A stretch of DNA of 64,000 nucleotides from Streptomyces spectabilis (GTDB lineage: Bacteria; Actinomycetota; Actinomycetes; Streptomycetales; Streptomycetaceae): NCBI RefSeq assembly GCF_008704795.1, contig NZ_CP023690.1, forward strand, positions 7,512,501 to 7,576,500. The letters are read 5' to 3'. Of this stretch, positions 25,930 to 35,114 are shown in pieces. A program made the position numbers and the translations under genes. Under the pieces are notes generated by a model, which was not told the DNA's origin, searched no databases, and saw only the letters and a list, made by a program, of their open reading frames with translations. Each line of letters begins with the position of its first letter. Positions within the stretch are counted from its first letter, which is position 1.

Positions 25930-26959
25930 ACTTCGTCCGTGCGAGCTCCTGGGCGCGGGCCAGCTCGCCGTCGCTGACCTTGCCCGCCGTCAGGCCGTAC
26001 CGCCCGCGGAAGGAGTCGACCATCCGCTCGATGACGGCCTCGCGGGGCAGCCCGGTCTGGCGGCGCAGCGGGTCCACGCGCTTCTTGGCGCTCTTCGTGC
26101 CCTTGTCGGAGAGCTTCTCGCGGCCGATGCGCAGCACGTCGAGCATCTTGTCGGCGTCGATGTCGTAGGCCATGGTCACGTGGTGCAGGACCGCGCCCGG
26201 GCCGCCGTCGGGGCCCACCATCCGCTTCTGCGCGGCGCCCGCGATCTTCCCGGCGTCCGTCGCGATGTCGTTCAGCGGCTGGTACCAGGCCTTGACGCCC
26301 ATGTCGCCGAGGGCGCCGAGCACCCAGTCGTCGAGGTAGGCGTAGCTGTCCTGGAACGACAGACCCTGCACGAGGGCGTCCGGCACGGACAGCGAGTACG
26401 TGATGGTGTTGCCCGGCTCCACGAACATCGCGCCGCCGCCGGAGATCCGCCGGACCACGTCGATGCCGTGCCGGGCGGCGCCCGCGGGGTCCACCTCGTT
26501 GCGCAGCGACTGGAAGCTGCCGATGATCACCGAAGGGGCGCCCCACTCCCACACGCGCAGCGTCGGCGGCCTGCGCCCGGCGGCGACCTCCTCGGTGATG
26601 ACCTGGTCGAGCGCCATGTGCAGCGCGGGCTGCTGCGGGCCCTCGTGGACGAGCTGCCAGTCGTAGTCCGTCCAGTCCGTGGCGTGCGCGAGCGCCCGCC
26701 GCACGGCGATCGCGACGCCCTCCGCCGTCAGCCCGTACATGACGGTCCCGGCGGGCAAGGCCGCCTCGACCCGCGCGGCGAGCCCGGCGGCGTCCGTGTC
26801 GGCCGGAGCCCCCTCCAACGCGGCGTCGATGGCGAGGATCGCCTCATCGGGCTCCAGAAAGAAGTCCCCGGCCACCCGCACACCCCGCAGCCGCCCCTCC
26901 TCGACGTCGAGGTCGACCACCACCAGCTTGCCGCCCGGGACCTTGTATTCGCCGTGCAC
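25895..26959 (-). CDS. Lipoate-protein ligase family protein with N-terminal accessory domain
   Basis: A 354-residue protein of the biotin/lipoate ligase superfamily. Residues 1-85 resemble the small lipoate-ligase accessory domain (EYKVPGGKLVVVDLDVEEGRLRGVRVAGDFF...), which is C-terminal in E. coli LplA. The catalytic domain follows with ALDQVI, RVWEWGAPSVIIGSFQS, VVRRISGGGAMFVEPGN and the Lys in TDAGKIAGAAQKR. It probably attaches lipoate or octanoate to E2/H proteins. The start is GTG at 26959 after an AGGG site. It overlaps the DUF4232 gene 3' end by 35 bp. Confidence 0.8.
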   Translation of the reverse strand: MHGEYKVPGGKLVVVDLDVEEGRLRGVRVAGDFFLEPDEAILAIDAALEGAPADTDAAGLAARVEAALPAGTVMYGLTAEGVAIAVRRALAHATDWTDYDWQLVHEGPQQPALHMALDQVITEEVAAGRRPPTLRVWEWGAPSVIIGSFQSLRNEVDPAGAARHGIDVVRRISGGGAMFVEPGNTITYSLSVPDALVQGLSFQDSYAYLDDWVLGALGDMGVKAWYQPLNDIATDAGKIAGAAQKRMVGPDGGPGAVLHHVTMAYDIDADKMLDVLRIGREKLSDKGTKSAKKRVDPLRRQTGLPREAVIERMVDSFRGRYGLTAGKVSDGELARAQELARTKFSSPEWTARVP

Positions 26960-27059
26960 CGCACACCCTTTCCTGCCCCTGGGGCATCCGGCACCAGTCC
27001 GTCACTGGGCTCCGCTCAACGGTAACCGGGGCGGGGGCCGTTCCGGGGCGCGCCGTCGG

Positions 27060-27635
27060 TCACCGCGTGGTGGTCACGTCCCATTCGCCGACGTCATCGG
27101 AGAAGCCGCTGTCCATGGTGAACTGCACCTTCTCGGGCTGAGCCGTGCGCGGCAGCTCGAAGGTCACGTAACCGAGCGCGGTGTCTCCGGGGGAGATGCT
27201 GACGGAGCCGGGGAAGGACGGCCCGGCGGTGGTCTCGGCGACCCAGCTCGCGCTGAACCGCTGACCGTCGGTGTCGACGAGCTCCGCGCCGTTGGCGGGG
27301 CTGTCCTTGTACGGCCCGTCCCCCGTGTTCTCGAGCCGGAACTGGACGGCGACGAAGCGGTTGCCCGGGTCGGGCCCGAAGTAGGCGTTCGCGTTGGCCG
27401 CGGGATCGACCACCTTCAGCGCGGTGACGTCGAGGCGCTCACCGCTGCGGATGCCGGTGAGCGAGAGCGTGGAGCCGAGATCCGCGTCCGACGGCGGGGC
27501 GAAGGGCCCGTGCGCGGAGGCGGTCGAGGGCGCCGCCGTCACGGCGGGCGGTGCCGCCGACGCCTCGACAGCCGCCGAGCCGCCGACGGCAAGGAACGCG
27601 AGTGCGGCCAGTAGTGAGGGAGTTACGGTACGCAT
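27060..27635 (-). CDS. Secreted DUF4352-type immunoprotective-fold protein
   Basis: A 191-residue exported protein with a signal peptide (VTPSLLAALAFLAVGGSAAVEASA). A C-terminal beta-sandwich contains RFVAVQFRLENTGDGPYKDSP and LGYVTFELPRTAQPEKVQF, typical of DUF4352. Function is unknown. The ATG at 27635 is preferred over an upstream in-frame start because AGGAGG lies directly upstream and the signal peptide begins there. It is divergent from the GGT-like gene. Confidence 0.75.
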   Translation of the reverse strand: MRTVTPSLLAALAFLAVGGSAAVEASAAPPAVTAAPSTASAHGPFAPPSDADLGSTLSLTGIRSGERLDVTALKVVDPAANANAYFGPDPGNRFVAVQFRLENTGDGPYKDSPANGAELVDTDGQRFSASWVAETTAGPSFPGSVSISPGDTALGYVTFELPRTAQPEKVQFTMDSGFSDDVGEWDVTTTR

Positions 27636-27779
27636 GCCTCCTCCTGGGGTGCGATCCCCCCAAGAGCGATTGCTCACTGTCCACGATCCTCCCTTTCGGG
27701 GTGATTACCCAGCCCCGAGCCATGGCGGCCTCCTGGCGTGCGGATTCCTGGAGCCGGTGACCAAGGAGAGCCGTGGCGT

Positions 27780-27785
27780 TAGCCT
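27780..27785 (+). promoter_or_regulatory. Possible -10 of leaderless GGT-like transcript
   Basis: TAGCCT (TAnnnT) ends 7 nt before the ATG at 27793, and there is no ribosome-binding site. The spacing suits a leaderless mRNA. Confidence 0.4.
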
Positions 27786-27792
27786 GCCGGGC

Positions 27793-29616
27793 ATGTTCAC
27801 GTCGCGTCCTACTCTTCAGGGCACTTTCGGCATGGTGTCCTCCACGCACTGGCTTGCCTCGCAGTCCGCGATGGCTGTTCTGGAGGACGGGGGGAACGCC
27901 TTTGACGCCGCTGTCGCCGCGGGGTTCGTGCTGCATGTCGTCGAGCCGCATCTGAACGGGCCGGCGGGGGAGGTGCCGATCGTCCTGGCGCCCGCGGGCG
28001 GGCCCGTGCGGGTGCTGTGCGGGCAGGGCGTCGCGCCCGCCGGGGCGACCGTCGCGCACTACCGGGACGAGCTGGGCCTCGACCTGGTGCCCGGCACCGG
28101 GCCGCTGGCCGCCGCCGTGCCCGGCGCGTTCGACGCGTGGATGGTGCTGCTGAGGGATCACGGGACGAAGGGCCTCGCGGAGGTGCTCGCGCACGCCGTC
28201 GCGTACGCGGAGGACGGACATCCGCCCGTGGAGCGCGTCGGGCAGACCGTGGAGGCCGTACGGGAGCTGTTCGAGACGGAGTGGGCGTCGTCGGCGGAGG
28301 TGTACCTGCCGGGCGGTGCCGCGCCCGCACCGGGGGAGCTCTTCCGCAACCCCCGCCTCGCGGCCACCTGGCGGCGCCTCGTCGCCGAGGCCGAGACGGC
28401 GGGCGGCGCCGACCGCGTCGCGCAGATCGAGGCCGCCCGCGAGGTGTGGCGGTCCGGCTTCGTCGCCGAGGCCCTGGTGCGCCAGTCCGCGCGCCCCACC
28501 CTGGACACCAGCGGCGAACGGCACACCGGCACCCTCACGGCCGCCGACCTCGCCGGCTGGTCGGCGACGTACGAGGAACCCGCGACGTATGACTGGCGGG
28601 GCTGGACGCTGTGCAAGGCGGGACCCTGGAGCCAGGGACCCGCCTTCCTCCAGCAACTCGCCCTGCTGCCCGAGGAGCTGCCCGCGTACGGCTCGGCCGA
28701 CTACGTGCACCTGCTCGTCGAGGGCTGCAAGCTCGCCATGGCCGACCGCGAGGCCTGGTACGGCGACGCCGCCGACGTCCCCCTCGACGAGCTGCTCTCC
28801 GCCCCGTACAACGCCGAGCGGCGGGCCCTGATCGGGGCCAAGGCGTCCCACGAGCTGCGGCCCGGGGCGCCGGGCGGGCGGGAGGCGAAACTGGCCTCCC
28901 GCGCGTGGGCGGTCGCCTCCGGCGAGTCGCCGTACGACCCGCAGGGCATCCTGGCGGGCACCGGCGCCGCCGCGGGCGCCGGGGAGCCGACCGTCGCCCG
29001 AAACGGCGCCACCCGGGGCGACACCTGCCACCTGGACGTCGTCGACCGCTGGGGCAACATGGTCGCGGCCACGCCGTCCGGCGGCTGGCTCCAGGCCAAC
29101 CCCGTCGTCCCCGAACTCGGCTTCCCCCTCGGCACCCGGCTGCAGATGGCCTGGCTGGAGGAGGGCCTGCCCAACTCGCTCGCCCCGGGCCGCCGCCCCC
29201 GCACCACCCTGACGCCGTCCCTCGCGCTCAAGGACGGCGTGCCGGTCATGGCCTTCGGCACGCCCGGCGGCGACCAGCAGGACCAGTGGCAGCTGCACTT
29301 CTTCCTGTCCGTCGCGCTCCGCCCCGCCGTGCGCGGCGGCCTCGACCTCCAGGGTGCCATCGACGCCCCGAACTGGCACAACGACTCCTTCCCCGGCTCG
29401 TTCTACCCGCGCGGGATGCGGCCCGGCAGCCTCACGGTCGAGTCCCGCACGGACCCGGCCGTGATCGAGGAGCTGCGCGTACGGGGGCACGACGTGACCG
29501 TGGCGGGGCCGTGGTCGGAAGGGCGGCTGTGCGCGGTCGCGCGGGACCCGCGCACCGGGGTGCTCTCGGCAGCCGCGAACCCCCGCGGGATGCAGGGATA
29601 CGCCGTAGGACGGTGA
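27793..29616 (+). CDS. Gamma-glutamyltransferase family protein, cytoplasmic
   Basis: A 607-residue Ntn-hydrolase-family protein without a signal peptide (MFTSRPTLQGTFGMVSSTHW). Conserved blocks are AMAVLEDGGNAFDAAVAAGFVL, the probable processing site GDTCHLDVVDRWGNMVAATP (Thr of DTCH near residue 413), PNSLAPGRRPRTTLTPSLAL and AFGTPGGDQQDQW. It is a distant paralogue of the exported GGT at 12503; the substrate may be a cephalosporin-, oxamate- or glutamyl-type amide. Cytoplasmic location distinguishes it from the first GGT. Confidence 0.82.
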   Translation: MFTSRPTLQGTFGMVSSTHWLASQSAMAVLEDGGNAFDAAVAAGFVLHVVEPHLNGPAGEVPIVLAPAGGPVRVLCGQGVAPAGATVAHYRDELGLDLVPGTGPLAAAVPGAFDAWMVLLRDHGTKGLAEVLAHAVAYAEDGHPPVERVGQTVEAVRELFETEWASSAEVYLPGGAAPAPGELFRNPRLAATWRRLVAEAETAGGADRVAQIEAAREVWRSGFVAEALVRQSARPTLDTSGERHTGTLTAADLAGWSATYEEPATYDWRGWTLCKAGPWSQGPAFLQQLALLPEELPAYGSADYVHLLVEGCKLAMADREAWYGDAADVPLDELLSAPYNAERRALIGAKASHELRPGAPGGREAKLASRAWAVASGESPYDPQGILAGTGAAAGAGEPTVARNGATRGDTCHLDVVDRWGNMVAATPSGGWLQANPVVPELGFPLGTRLQMAWLEEGLPNSLAPGRRPRTTLTPSLALKDGVPVMAFGTPGGDQQDQWQLHFFLSVALRPAVRGGLDLQGAIDAPNWHNDSFPGSFYPRGMRPGSLTVESRTDPAVIEELRVRGHDVTVAGPWSEGRLCAVARDPRTGVLSAAANPRGMQGYAVGR

Positions 29617-29697
29617 CGGCGGCCGATTTCATCCTGATTCCACCCTTTGTTCACCCCCTCCGCACGGGATGTCAGTACCACGTGCTCTCATGGAGGC

Positions 29698-30552
29698 ATG
29701 ATCGAAACGCAGGAAATCAAGGAAAGCATCGACGACTTTCTCGCACGTCAGGCCGCCGACGTGGAGCGCGTGATCCGTGAGGCCGCCGCGGCGGAGATCA
29801 CCCCGCGGTTCCGGCAGCTCGCCGAGGACGACGTCGTCCAGAAGAGCGGCCCGCACGACCTGGTCACCGTCGCCGACCGCCTGGCGGAGGAGTTCCTCAC
29901 CCGCGAGCTCACGGCGCTCCTGCCCGGCTCGGTCGTCGTCGGCGAGGAGGCGGTGCACGCCGACCCGGCGACGTACGACGCGATAGCCGAGGGTGCCCCG
30001 GTGTGGATCGTCGATCCCGTCGACGGGACACGCCAGTTCGTGCACGGGGACCCCGGCTTCTGCACCCTGGTCGCGCTCGCCCTGGACGGCGTGGTCCTCG
30101 CCTCCTGGACGTACGCCCCGGCGCTCGACGAGTGCGCGGTGGCCGTCCGCGGCAGGGGCGCGACGCTGAACGGCACGCGGCTGAGCACCGGGACCCCCGA
30201 GCCCGGCCGCCCCCTCACCGTCGCCACCTCCCACCCGGACTTCACGACGGACGACCAGAAGCGCGCCCTCCTCGGCGTCTTCTCCGACGGCTTCGCGCCC
30301 CGCCCCTGCGGCTCCGCCGGCCTGGAGTACCTGGCGGTGGCGCGCGGCGAGCTCGACGCCGTCGCGTTCAGCTGGGAGCTGGCCTGGGACCACGCGGCCG
30401 GCCTGCTCCTGGTCGAGGAGGCGGGCGGGGCCCACCTCACGCGCGAGGGCGTGCCGTTCGCCATCACCGGGGGCAACGCCCTGCCGTTCACGGCCGCCCG
30501 GGACGAGGCGACGGCCCGCCGCGTCGCGGACGCGCTGGTGGCCGGGGCCTGA
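29698..30552 (+). CDS. Inositol monophosphatase family phosphatase
   Basis: A 284-residue Mg-dependent phosphatase. Metal-site motifs are VVGEEA (Glu), IVDPVDGTRQFVHG (DPxDGT) and SWELAWDHAAGLLLVEEAGG (WDxAAG). Candidate substrates include inositol-1-phosphate, histidinol phosphate and 3'-phosphoadenosine phosphates; the sequence does not decide. The ATG at 29698 follows a GGAGG overlapping site. Confidence 0.85.
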   Translation: MIETQEIKESIDDFLARQAADVERVIREAAAAEITPRFRQLAEDDVVQKSGPHDLVTVADRLAEEFLTRELTALLPGSVVVGEEAVHADPATYDAIAEGAPVWIVDPVDGTRQFVHGDPGFCTLVALALDGVVLASWTYAPALDECAVAVRGRGATLNGTRLSTGTPEPGRPLTVATSHPDFTTDDQKRALLGVFSDGFAPRPCGSAGLEYLAVARGELDAVAFSWELAWDHAAGLLLVEEAGGAHLTREGVPFAITGGNALPFTAARDEATARRVADALVAGA

Positions 30553-30651
30553 CCGCCCCGCCGCTGCCGTCGGTGCCCGCGACCGCGTTCCCGCCGGGCC
30601 TCCGGCATATCCTGTGCGGCACTGGCCACCGGCTGACGAAGGAGTCCGAAG

Positions 30652-32079
30652 GTGCCGTCGATGCTCGATGCCGTCGTCGTGGGAGCGGGTCCGAACGGTC
30701 TGACCGCCGCCGTTGAGCTGGCCCGCCGCGGCTTCTCGGTGGCCGTCTTCGAGGCCGAGGGCACCATCGGCGGCGGCGCCCGCACCGAGGAGCTCACGCT
30801 GCCCGGCTTCCGGCACGACCCCTGCTCGGCCGCGCACCCCCTGGGCATCAACTCCCCGGCCTTCCGCGCGCTCCCCCTGGAGCGGTACGGCCTGGAGTGG
30901 CTGCACGCCCCGCTGCCCATGGCCCACCCCTTCCCCGACGGCAGCGCCGCCGTGCTCGCGCGCTCCGTCTCCGAGACGGCCGCCTCCTTCGGCCCCCGCG
31001 ACGCGGGCACGTACCGGCGCCTGATCGCGCCCTTCCTGCCCCACTGGGACGCGCTGGTACGGGACTTCATGGCCCTGCCCCTGACCGCCCTGCCGCGCGA
31101 CCCCGTACTGCTCGCCCGCTTCGGGCTCCGAGGCCTTCCGCCCTCGACGTGGCTGCTCCGGCGGTTCAAGGACGAGAAGGCGCGCGCCCTGTTCGCCGGG
31201 CTCGTCGCCCACGTCATCGCGCCCCTCGGCGGCTTCGCGACGACCGCCGTCGGCATGGTCTTCGCCCTCGCCGCCCACGCGCGCGGCTGGCCCGTCGCCC
31301 GCGGCGGCTCCCAGGCCATCTCCGACGCGCTCGCCGCCTATCTGAAGGACCTCGGCGGCACCGTCCACACCGACTACGAGGTCAAGCGCCTGGACGACCT
31401 GCCGCCCGCGCGCGCGTACGTCTTCGACACCTCGCCCACCGCACTCGCCCGCATCGCCGGACTCGGCCGCTACTACGACGGATACCGGTACGGCGCCGGT
31501 GTCTTCAAGGTCGACTACGCCCTCGACGGCCCCGTGCCCTGGACCGCGGAGGCCCCCCGCCGGGCGGGCACCGTGCAGATCGGGGCCACCAGCGGGGAGA
31601 TCGGCACCGCGCTGCGGGCCGCCTCCCGCGAGGACCGGGCCCCGGACACGCCCTTCCTCATCACCGTCCAGCCCGGCGTCGCCGATCCCACCCGCGCCCC
31701 CGAGGGCAAGCAGGTCTTCTGGGCGTACGGCCATGTGCCGAACGGCTGGCGGGGCGACCTGACGGACGCCGTCGAGCGGCAACTGGAGCGCTTCGCGCCC
31801 GGCTTCCGCGACCGCGTCCTCGCCCGCGCCACCGCCGGCCCGCCCGAACTCGCCACGCGCAACGCCAACTACGTGGGCGGCGACATCGCCTGCGGCGCCG
31901 CCAGCGGCCTGCAACTGCTCCTCAGGCCCCGGCTCACCGCGTTCCCGTACCGCACCCGGCACCCGGCCGTGTTCCTCTGCTCGTCCGCGACACCACCGGG
32001 CCCGGGAGTGCACGGCATGTCCGGGCACAACGCCGCCAAGGCCGTCTGGAAGCGCCTCAAGGAGGACGCGACCCGATGA
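30652..32079 (+). CDS. FAD-dependent phytoene-desaturase-like oxidoreductase
   Basis: A 475-residue flavoprotein with the N-terminal dinucleotide motif [20 protein letters not shown] and the second-strand Glu in [17 protein letters not shown]. The C-terminal FAD motif is [17 protein letters not shown]. This is the CrtI/PDS-like family called pyridine nucleotide-disulfide oxidoreductase or retinol-saturase-like in actinobacteria. No carotenoid genes are nearby, so the substrate is open. The start may be GTG 30652 or ATG 30661; GGAGTCCGAAGG lies before either. The stop overlaps the macro-domain gene start by 4 bp (ATGA). Confidence 0.8.
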   Translation: MPSMLDAVVVGAGPNGLTAAVELARRGFSVAVFEAEGTIGGGARTEELTLPGFRHDPCSAAHPLGINSPAFRALPLERYGLEWLHAPLPMAHPFPDGSAAVLARSVSETAASFGPRDAGTYRRLIAPFLPHWDALVRDFMALPLTALPRDPVLLARFGLRGLPPSTWLLRRFKDEKARALFAGLVAHVIAPLGGFATTAVGMVFALAAHARGWPVARGGSQAISDALAAYLKDLGGTVHTDYEVKRLDDLPPARAYVFDTSPTALARIAGLGRYYDGYRYGAGVFKVDYALDGPVPWTAEAPRRAGTVQIGATSGEIGTALRAASREDRAPDTPFLITVQPGVADPTRAPEGKQVFWAYGHVPNGWRGDLTDAVERQLERFAPGFRDRVLARATAGPPELATRNANYVGGDIACGAASGLQLLLRPRLTAFPYRTRHPAVFLCSSATPPGPGVHGMSGHNAAKAVWKRLKEDATR

Positions 32080-32609
32080 CCGCCCGCGTCACGCTCGTCC
32101 GGGGCGACCTCACCGAGCAGCACGCCGACGCCCTCGTGAACGCGGCGAACTCCTCGCTGCTCGGCGGGGGCGGCGTCGACGGCGCCCTCCACCGCCGCGG
32201 CGGCCCCGAGATCCTCGCCGACTGCCGCCGTCTGCGCGCCGGCCCCTACGGCAAGGGCCTGCCGACCGGCCAGGCCGTGGCCACGACGGCCGGGAAGCTG
32301 GCCGCCGCGCACGTCATCCACACCGTCGGACCCGTCTGGTCCGCGACCGACGACCGCTCCGCGCTGCTCGCCTCCTGCTACCGCGAGTCCCTGCGGACCG
32401 CCGCCGCACTCGGTGCCCGTACGGTCGCCTTCCCGGCGATCTCCACGGGCGCCTACCGCTGGCCGATGGCGGACGCCGCCCGGATCGCGGTCCGCGCGGT
32501 GCGGGACGCGCTGGCGGCGGACCCGGGGACGGTGCGCGAGGTGCGCTTCGTCCTCTTCGACGAGACGGCGTACCGGGCCTTCGAGGACGCCCTGGCCGCC
32601 GAAGGCTGA
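32076..32609 (+). CDS. Macro-domain O-acetyl-ADP-ribose deacetylase
   Basis: A 177-residue MacroD-type protein: [43 protein letters not shown]. It has the catalytic loop and Asn/Asp pair in NAANS and GVDGA, and [13 protein letters not shown]. It removes ADP-ribose from acetyl or protein carboxyl groups. It is translationally coupled to the preceding oxidoreductase gene and precedes two alkylation-repair genes. Confidence 0.9.
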   Translation: MTARVTLVRGDLTEQHADALVNAANSSLLGGGGVDGALHRRGGPEILADCRRLRAGPYGKGLPTGQAVATTAGKLAAAHVIHTVGPVWSATDDRSALLASCYRESLRTAAALGARTVAFPAISTGAYRWPMADAARIAVRAVRDALAADPGTVREVRFVLFDETAYRAFEDALAAEG

Positions 32610-32658
32610 TGTCGGATTTCCGCCAGCCCCCGGGCCGCCGATCACCGATCCTTGAGTC

Positions 32659-34218
32659 ATGCCGACCGTGACGCCCACCGCCCCCGCGCCCGCCGCCCCG
32701 ACGCCGCACACCGCCGCGCCCGCCGGGATGCACGGGGACTTCGACCGCTGCGTGCGGGCCGTGCAGTCCAAGGACGACCGGTTCGACGGCTGGTTCTTCA
32801 CCGCCGTCCTGACCACCCGCATCTACTGTCGGCCCAGCTGCCCCGTGGTGCCGCCCAAGCCCCAGAACATGACGTTCTACCCGAGTGCCGCCGCTTGCCA
32901 GCAGGCCGGGTTCCGCGCCTGCAAGCGGTGCCGCCCCGACAGCAGCCCGGGCTCGCCCGAGTGGAACCAGCGCGCCGACCTCGTCGCCCGCGCCATGCGG
33001 CTCATCGGCGACGGCGTCGTCGACCGCGACGGCGTGCCCGGACTCGCCGCCCGCCTCGGCTACAGCACCCGCCAGGTCGAGCGCCAGCTGCTCGCCGAGC
33101 TCGGCGCGGGACCCCTCGCGCTCGCCCGCGCCCAGCGCGCGCAGACCGCCCGGCTGCTCATCGAGACGACCACGCTGCCCATGGCACAGATCGCCTTCGC
33201 CGCGGGCTTCGCGTCCATCCGTACGTTCAACGACACCGTCCGCGAGGTGTTCGCGCTCGCCCCGGGCGAGCTGCGGACCCGCGCCGCCCGCCGGGGTCGC
33301 GGCCAGGGCGGGCAGGTGCCCGCCGTCAACGGCACGCTCTCGCTGCGGCTGCCGTTCCGGGCCCCGCTCCAGCCCGACAACCTCTTCGGCCATCTGATCG
33401 CCACCGCCGTGCCCGGCGTCGAGGAGTGGCACGAGGGCGCCTACCGCCGCACCCTGCGCCTGCCGTACGGACACGGCGTCGTGGCGCTCACCCCGCACCC
33501 CGACCACATCGGCTGCCGCCTCACCCTCACCGACCCGCGCGACCTGACCATCGCCATCAGCCGCTGCCGCAGGATGCTCGACCTGGACGCCGACCCGGTC
33601 GCCGTGGACGGCCAGCTGCGCGCCGACCCGCTGCTCGCGCCCCTCGTCGACAAGGCGCCGGGGCGGCGTGTGCCGCGCACCGTGGACGAGGCCGAGTTCG
33701 CGGTGCGCGCGGTGCTCGGCCAGCAGGTGTCCACGGCCGCGGCCCGCACCCACGCCGCGCGTCTGGTCACCGCGCACGGCGAGCCGGTCGACGACCCGGA
33801 GGGCGGGCTCACCCATCTGTTCCCCGCACCGGACGCGCTCGCCGCGCTCGACCCCGAGTCCCTCGCGCTGCCCCGCAGCCGCCGTGCCACCCTCCTGACC
33901 CTCGTACGCCACCTCGCCGACGGCACGCTCCAGCTCGGCGTCGAGAACGACTGGGAGCGGGCCCGCGCCCAGCTCACCGCGCTGCCGGGCTTCGGCCCCT
34001 GGACCACCGAGGTCATCGCGATGCGGGCCCTTGGCGACCCGGACGCCTTCCTGCCGTCCGACCTCGGCATCCGGCGCGCGGCCCAGGGGCTCGGCCTGCC
34101 GCACACGCCCGCGGCGCTCACCGCCCGCGCGGCGGCCTGGCGCCCCTGGCGGGCGTACGCCGTCCAGTACCTGTGGGCGACGGACGACCACGCCATCAAC
34201 CACATCCCCGCGCACTGA
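32659..34218 (+). CDS. AdaA-AlkA fusion: methylphosphotriester-DNA sensor and 3-methyladenine glycosylase
   Basis: A 519-residue three-part protein. Residues ~25-105 form an Ada N-terminal zinc domain: TTRIYCRPSCPVVPPKPQNM carries the acceptor Cys, and FRACKRCRPD the second Cys pair. Residues ~110-215 are an AraC HTH pair (LAARLGYSTRQVERQLLAEL and MAQIAFAAGFASIRTFNDTV). Residues ~225-519 are AlkA: an N-terminal beta domain, then an HhH-GPD domain with LPGFGPWTTEVIAMRALGDP and the catalytic Asp in FLPSDLGIRRA. It links sensing of alkylated phosphate to base excision. The O6-methylguanine part of classical Ada is missing but is encoded next door. Confidence 0.92.
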   Translation: MPTVTPTAPAPAAPTPHTAAPAGMHGDFDRCVRAVQSKDDRFDGWFFTAVLTTRIYCRPSCPVVPPKPQNMTFYPSAAACQQAGFRACKRCRPDSSPGSPEWNQRADLVARAMRLIGDGVVDRDGVPGLAARLGYSTRQVERQLLAELGAGPLALARAQRAQTARLLIETTTLPMAQIAFAAGFASIRTFNDTVREVFALAPGELRTRAARRGRGQGGQVPAVNGTLSLRLPFRAPLQPDNLFGHLIATAVPGVEEWHEGAYRRTLRLPYGHGVVALTPHPDHIGCRLTLTDPRDLTIAISRCRRMLDLDADPVAVDGQLRADPLLAPLVDKAPGRRVPRTVDEAEFAVRAVLGQQVSTAAARTHAARLVTAHGEPVDDPEGGLTHLFPAPDALAALDPESLALPRSRRATLLTLVRHLADGTLQLGVENDWERARAQLTALPGFGPWTTEVIAMRALGDPDAFLPSDLGIRRAAQGLGLPHTPAALTARAAAWRPWRAYAVQYLWATDDHAINHIPAH

Positions 34219-34274
34219 AGCCCCTCAAGACCCCTTTGACCGCCTGAACCCCCGAGACCCCGGGATTGACCGCC

Positions 34275-34760
34275 ATGCACCGTACGCACACCGTCATCGA
34301 CAGCCCCTACGGGCCGCTCACCCTCGTCGCCACCGACGGCACCCTCAGCGGCCTGTACATGACCGAGCAGCGCCACCGCCCCGCCGAGGAGACCTTCGGC
34401 GACCGCGACCCCGACGGCTTCGACGCGGCGGCCGAGCAGCTCACGGCCTACTTCGCGGGCGAGCTGACCCACTTCGACCTGCCGCTGCGCCTGGACGGCA
34501 CCCCGTTCCAGCAGTCCGTCTGGCAGCAGCTCCTGAAGATCCCGTACGGGCGGACCCGTACGTACGGGGAGCTGGCCGACGCCCTGGGCAAGCCCGGCGC
34601 CTCCCGCGCCGTCGGCCTCGCCAACGGCAAGAACCCCATCGGCGTCATCGTGCCCTGCCACCGCGTCATCGGCGCGGGCGGCGGTCTGACCGGCTACGGC
34701 GGCGGCCTCGACCGCAAGCGCCGGCTCCTGGAGTTCGAGAGCGGGACCGCCCTGTTCTGA
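34275..34760 (+). CDS. ogt: Methylated-DNA--protein-cysteine S-methyltransferase
   Basis: A 161-residue suicide alkyltransferase with the acceptor Cys in GVIVPCHRVIGAGG and the preceding helix FQQSVWQQLLKIPYGRTRTYGELADALG. It removes methyl groups from O6-methylguanine. The ATG at 34275 is preferred over a TTG at 34266. It lies 56 bp after the AdaA-AlkA gene on the same strand, so the two make a split Ada system, probably co-induced by alkylation. Confidence 0.92.
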   Translation: MHRTHTVIDSPYGPLTLVATDGTLSGLYMTEQRHRPAEETFGDRDPDGFDAAAEQLTAYFAGELTHFDLPLRLDGTPFQQSVWQQLLKIPYGRTRTYGELADALGKPGASRAVGLANGKNPIGVIVPCHRVIGAGGGLTGYGGGLDRKRRLLEFESGTALF

Positions 34761-34784
34761 ACGCCGCTCTCCGGGGACGGCCGC

Positions 34785-35114
34785 TCAGCCGGTCCCGTCC
34801 GCGCCCGCCCCGGAGTCGGCGAGCTCCGCGATCACCTCGGCGTGACACGGCTCCGGCACACACCAGCAGCCCAGGCGGTGCCCCCGCAGACCGGGCAGCA
34901 GCGCGAGCAGGTCCGGGCGGCTGAGCAGATGGTCCCGGTACATCGCCACCACCTCCTGTCGCGTCCCGTCCTTGCCGGGTCTGAAGGGGCTGGCGAGGGG
35001 CGACCCCTCCAGGTGCCAGCCGCCCCGGTGCATGGCCCGGCCCACATAGACCACGTCGGCGTAGTCCGGGTCCTCCCGGTGCCCCTTGAGGTTGACGACG
35101 GTCGTACGGCTCAT
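34785..35114 (-). CDS. DUF4326 family protein
   Basis: A 109-residue protein: VVYVGRAMHRGGWHLEGSPLASPF, later LRGHRLGCWCVPEPCHAEVIAELA. The Cys-rich CWCVPEPCHAEV block and GR-N-P-F like spacing match DUF4326, a family of unknown function often found in phages and actinomycetes. The ATG overlaps the stop of the upstream thioesterase by 4 bp. It is convergent with ogt. Confidence 0.78.
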   Translation of the reverse strand: MSRTTVVNLKGHREDPDYADVVYVGRAMHRGGWHLEGSPLASPFRPGKDGTRQEVVAMYRDHLLSRPDLLALLPGLRGHRLGCWCVPEPCHAEVIAELADSGAGADGTG

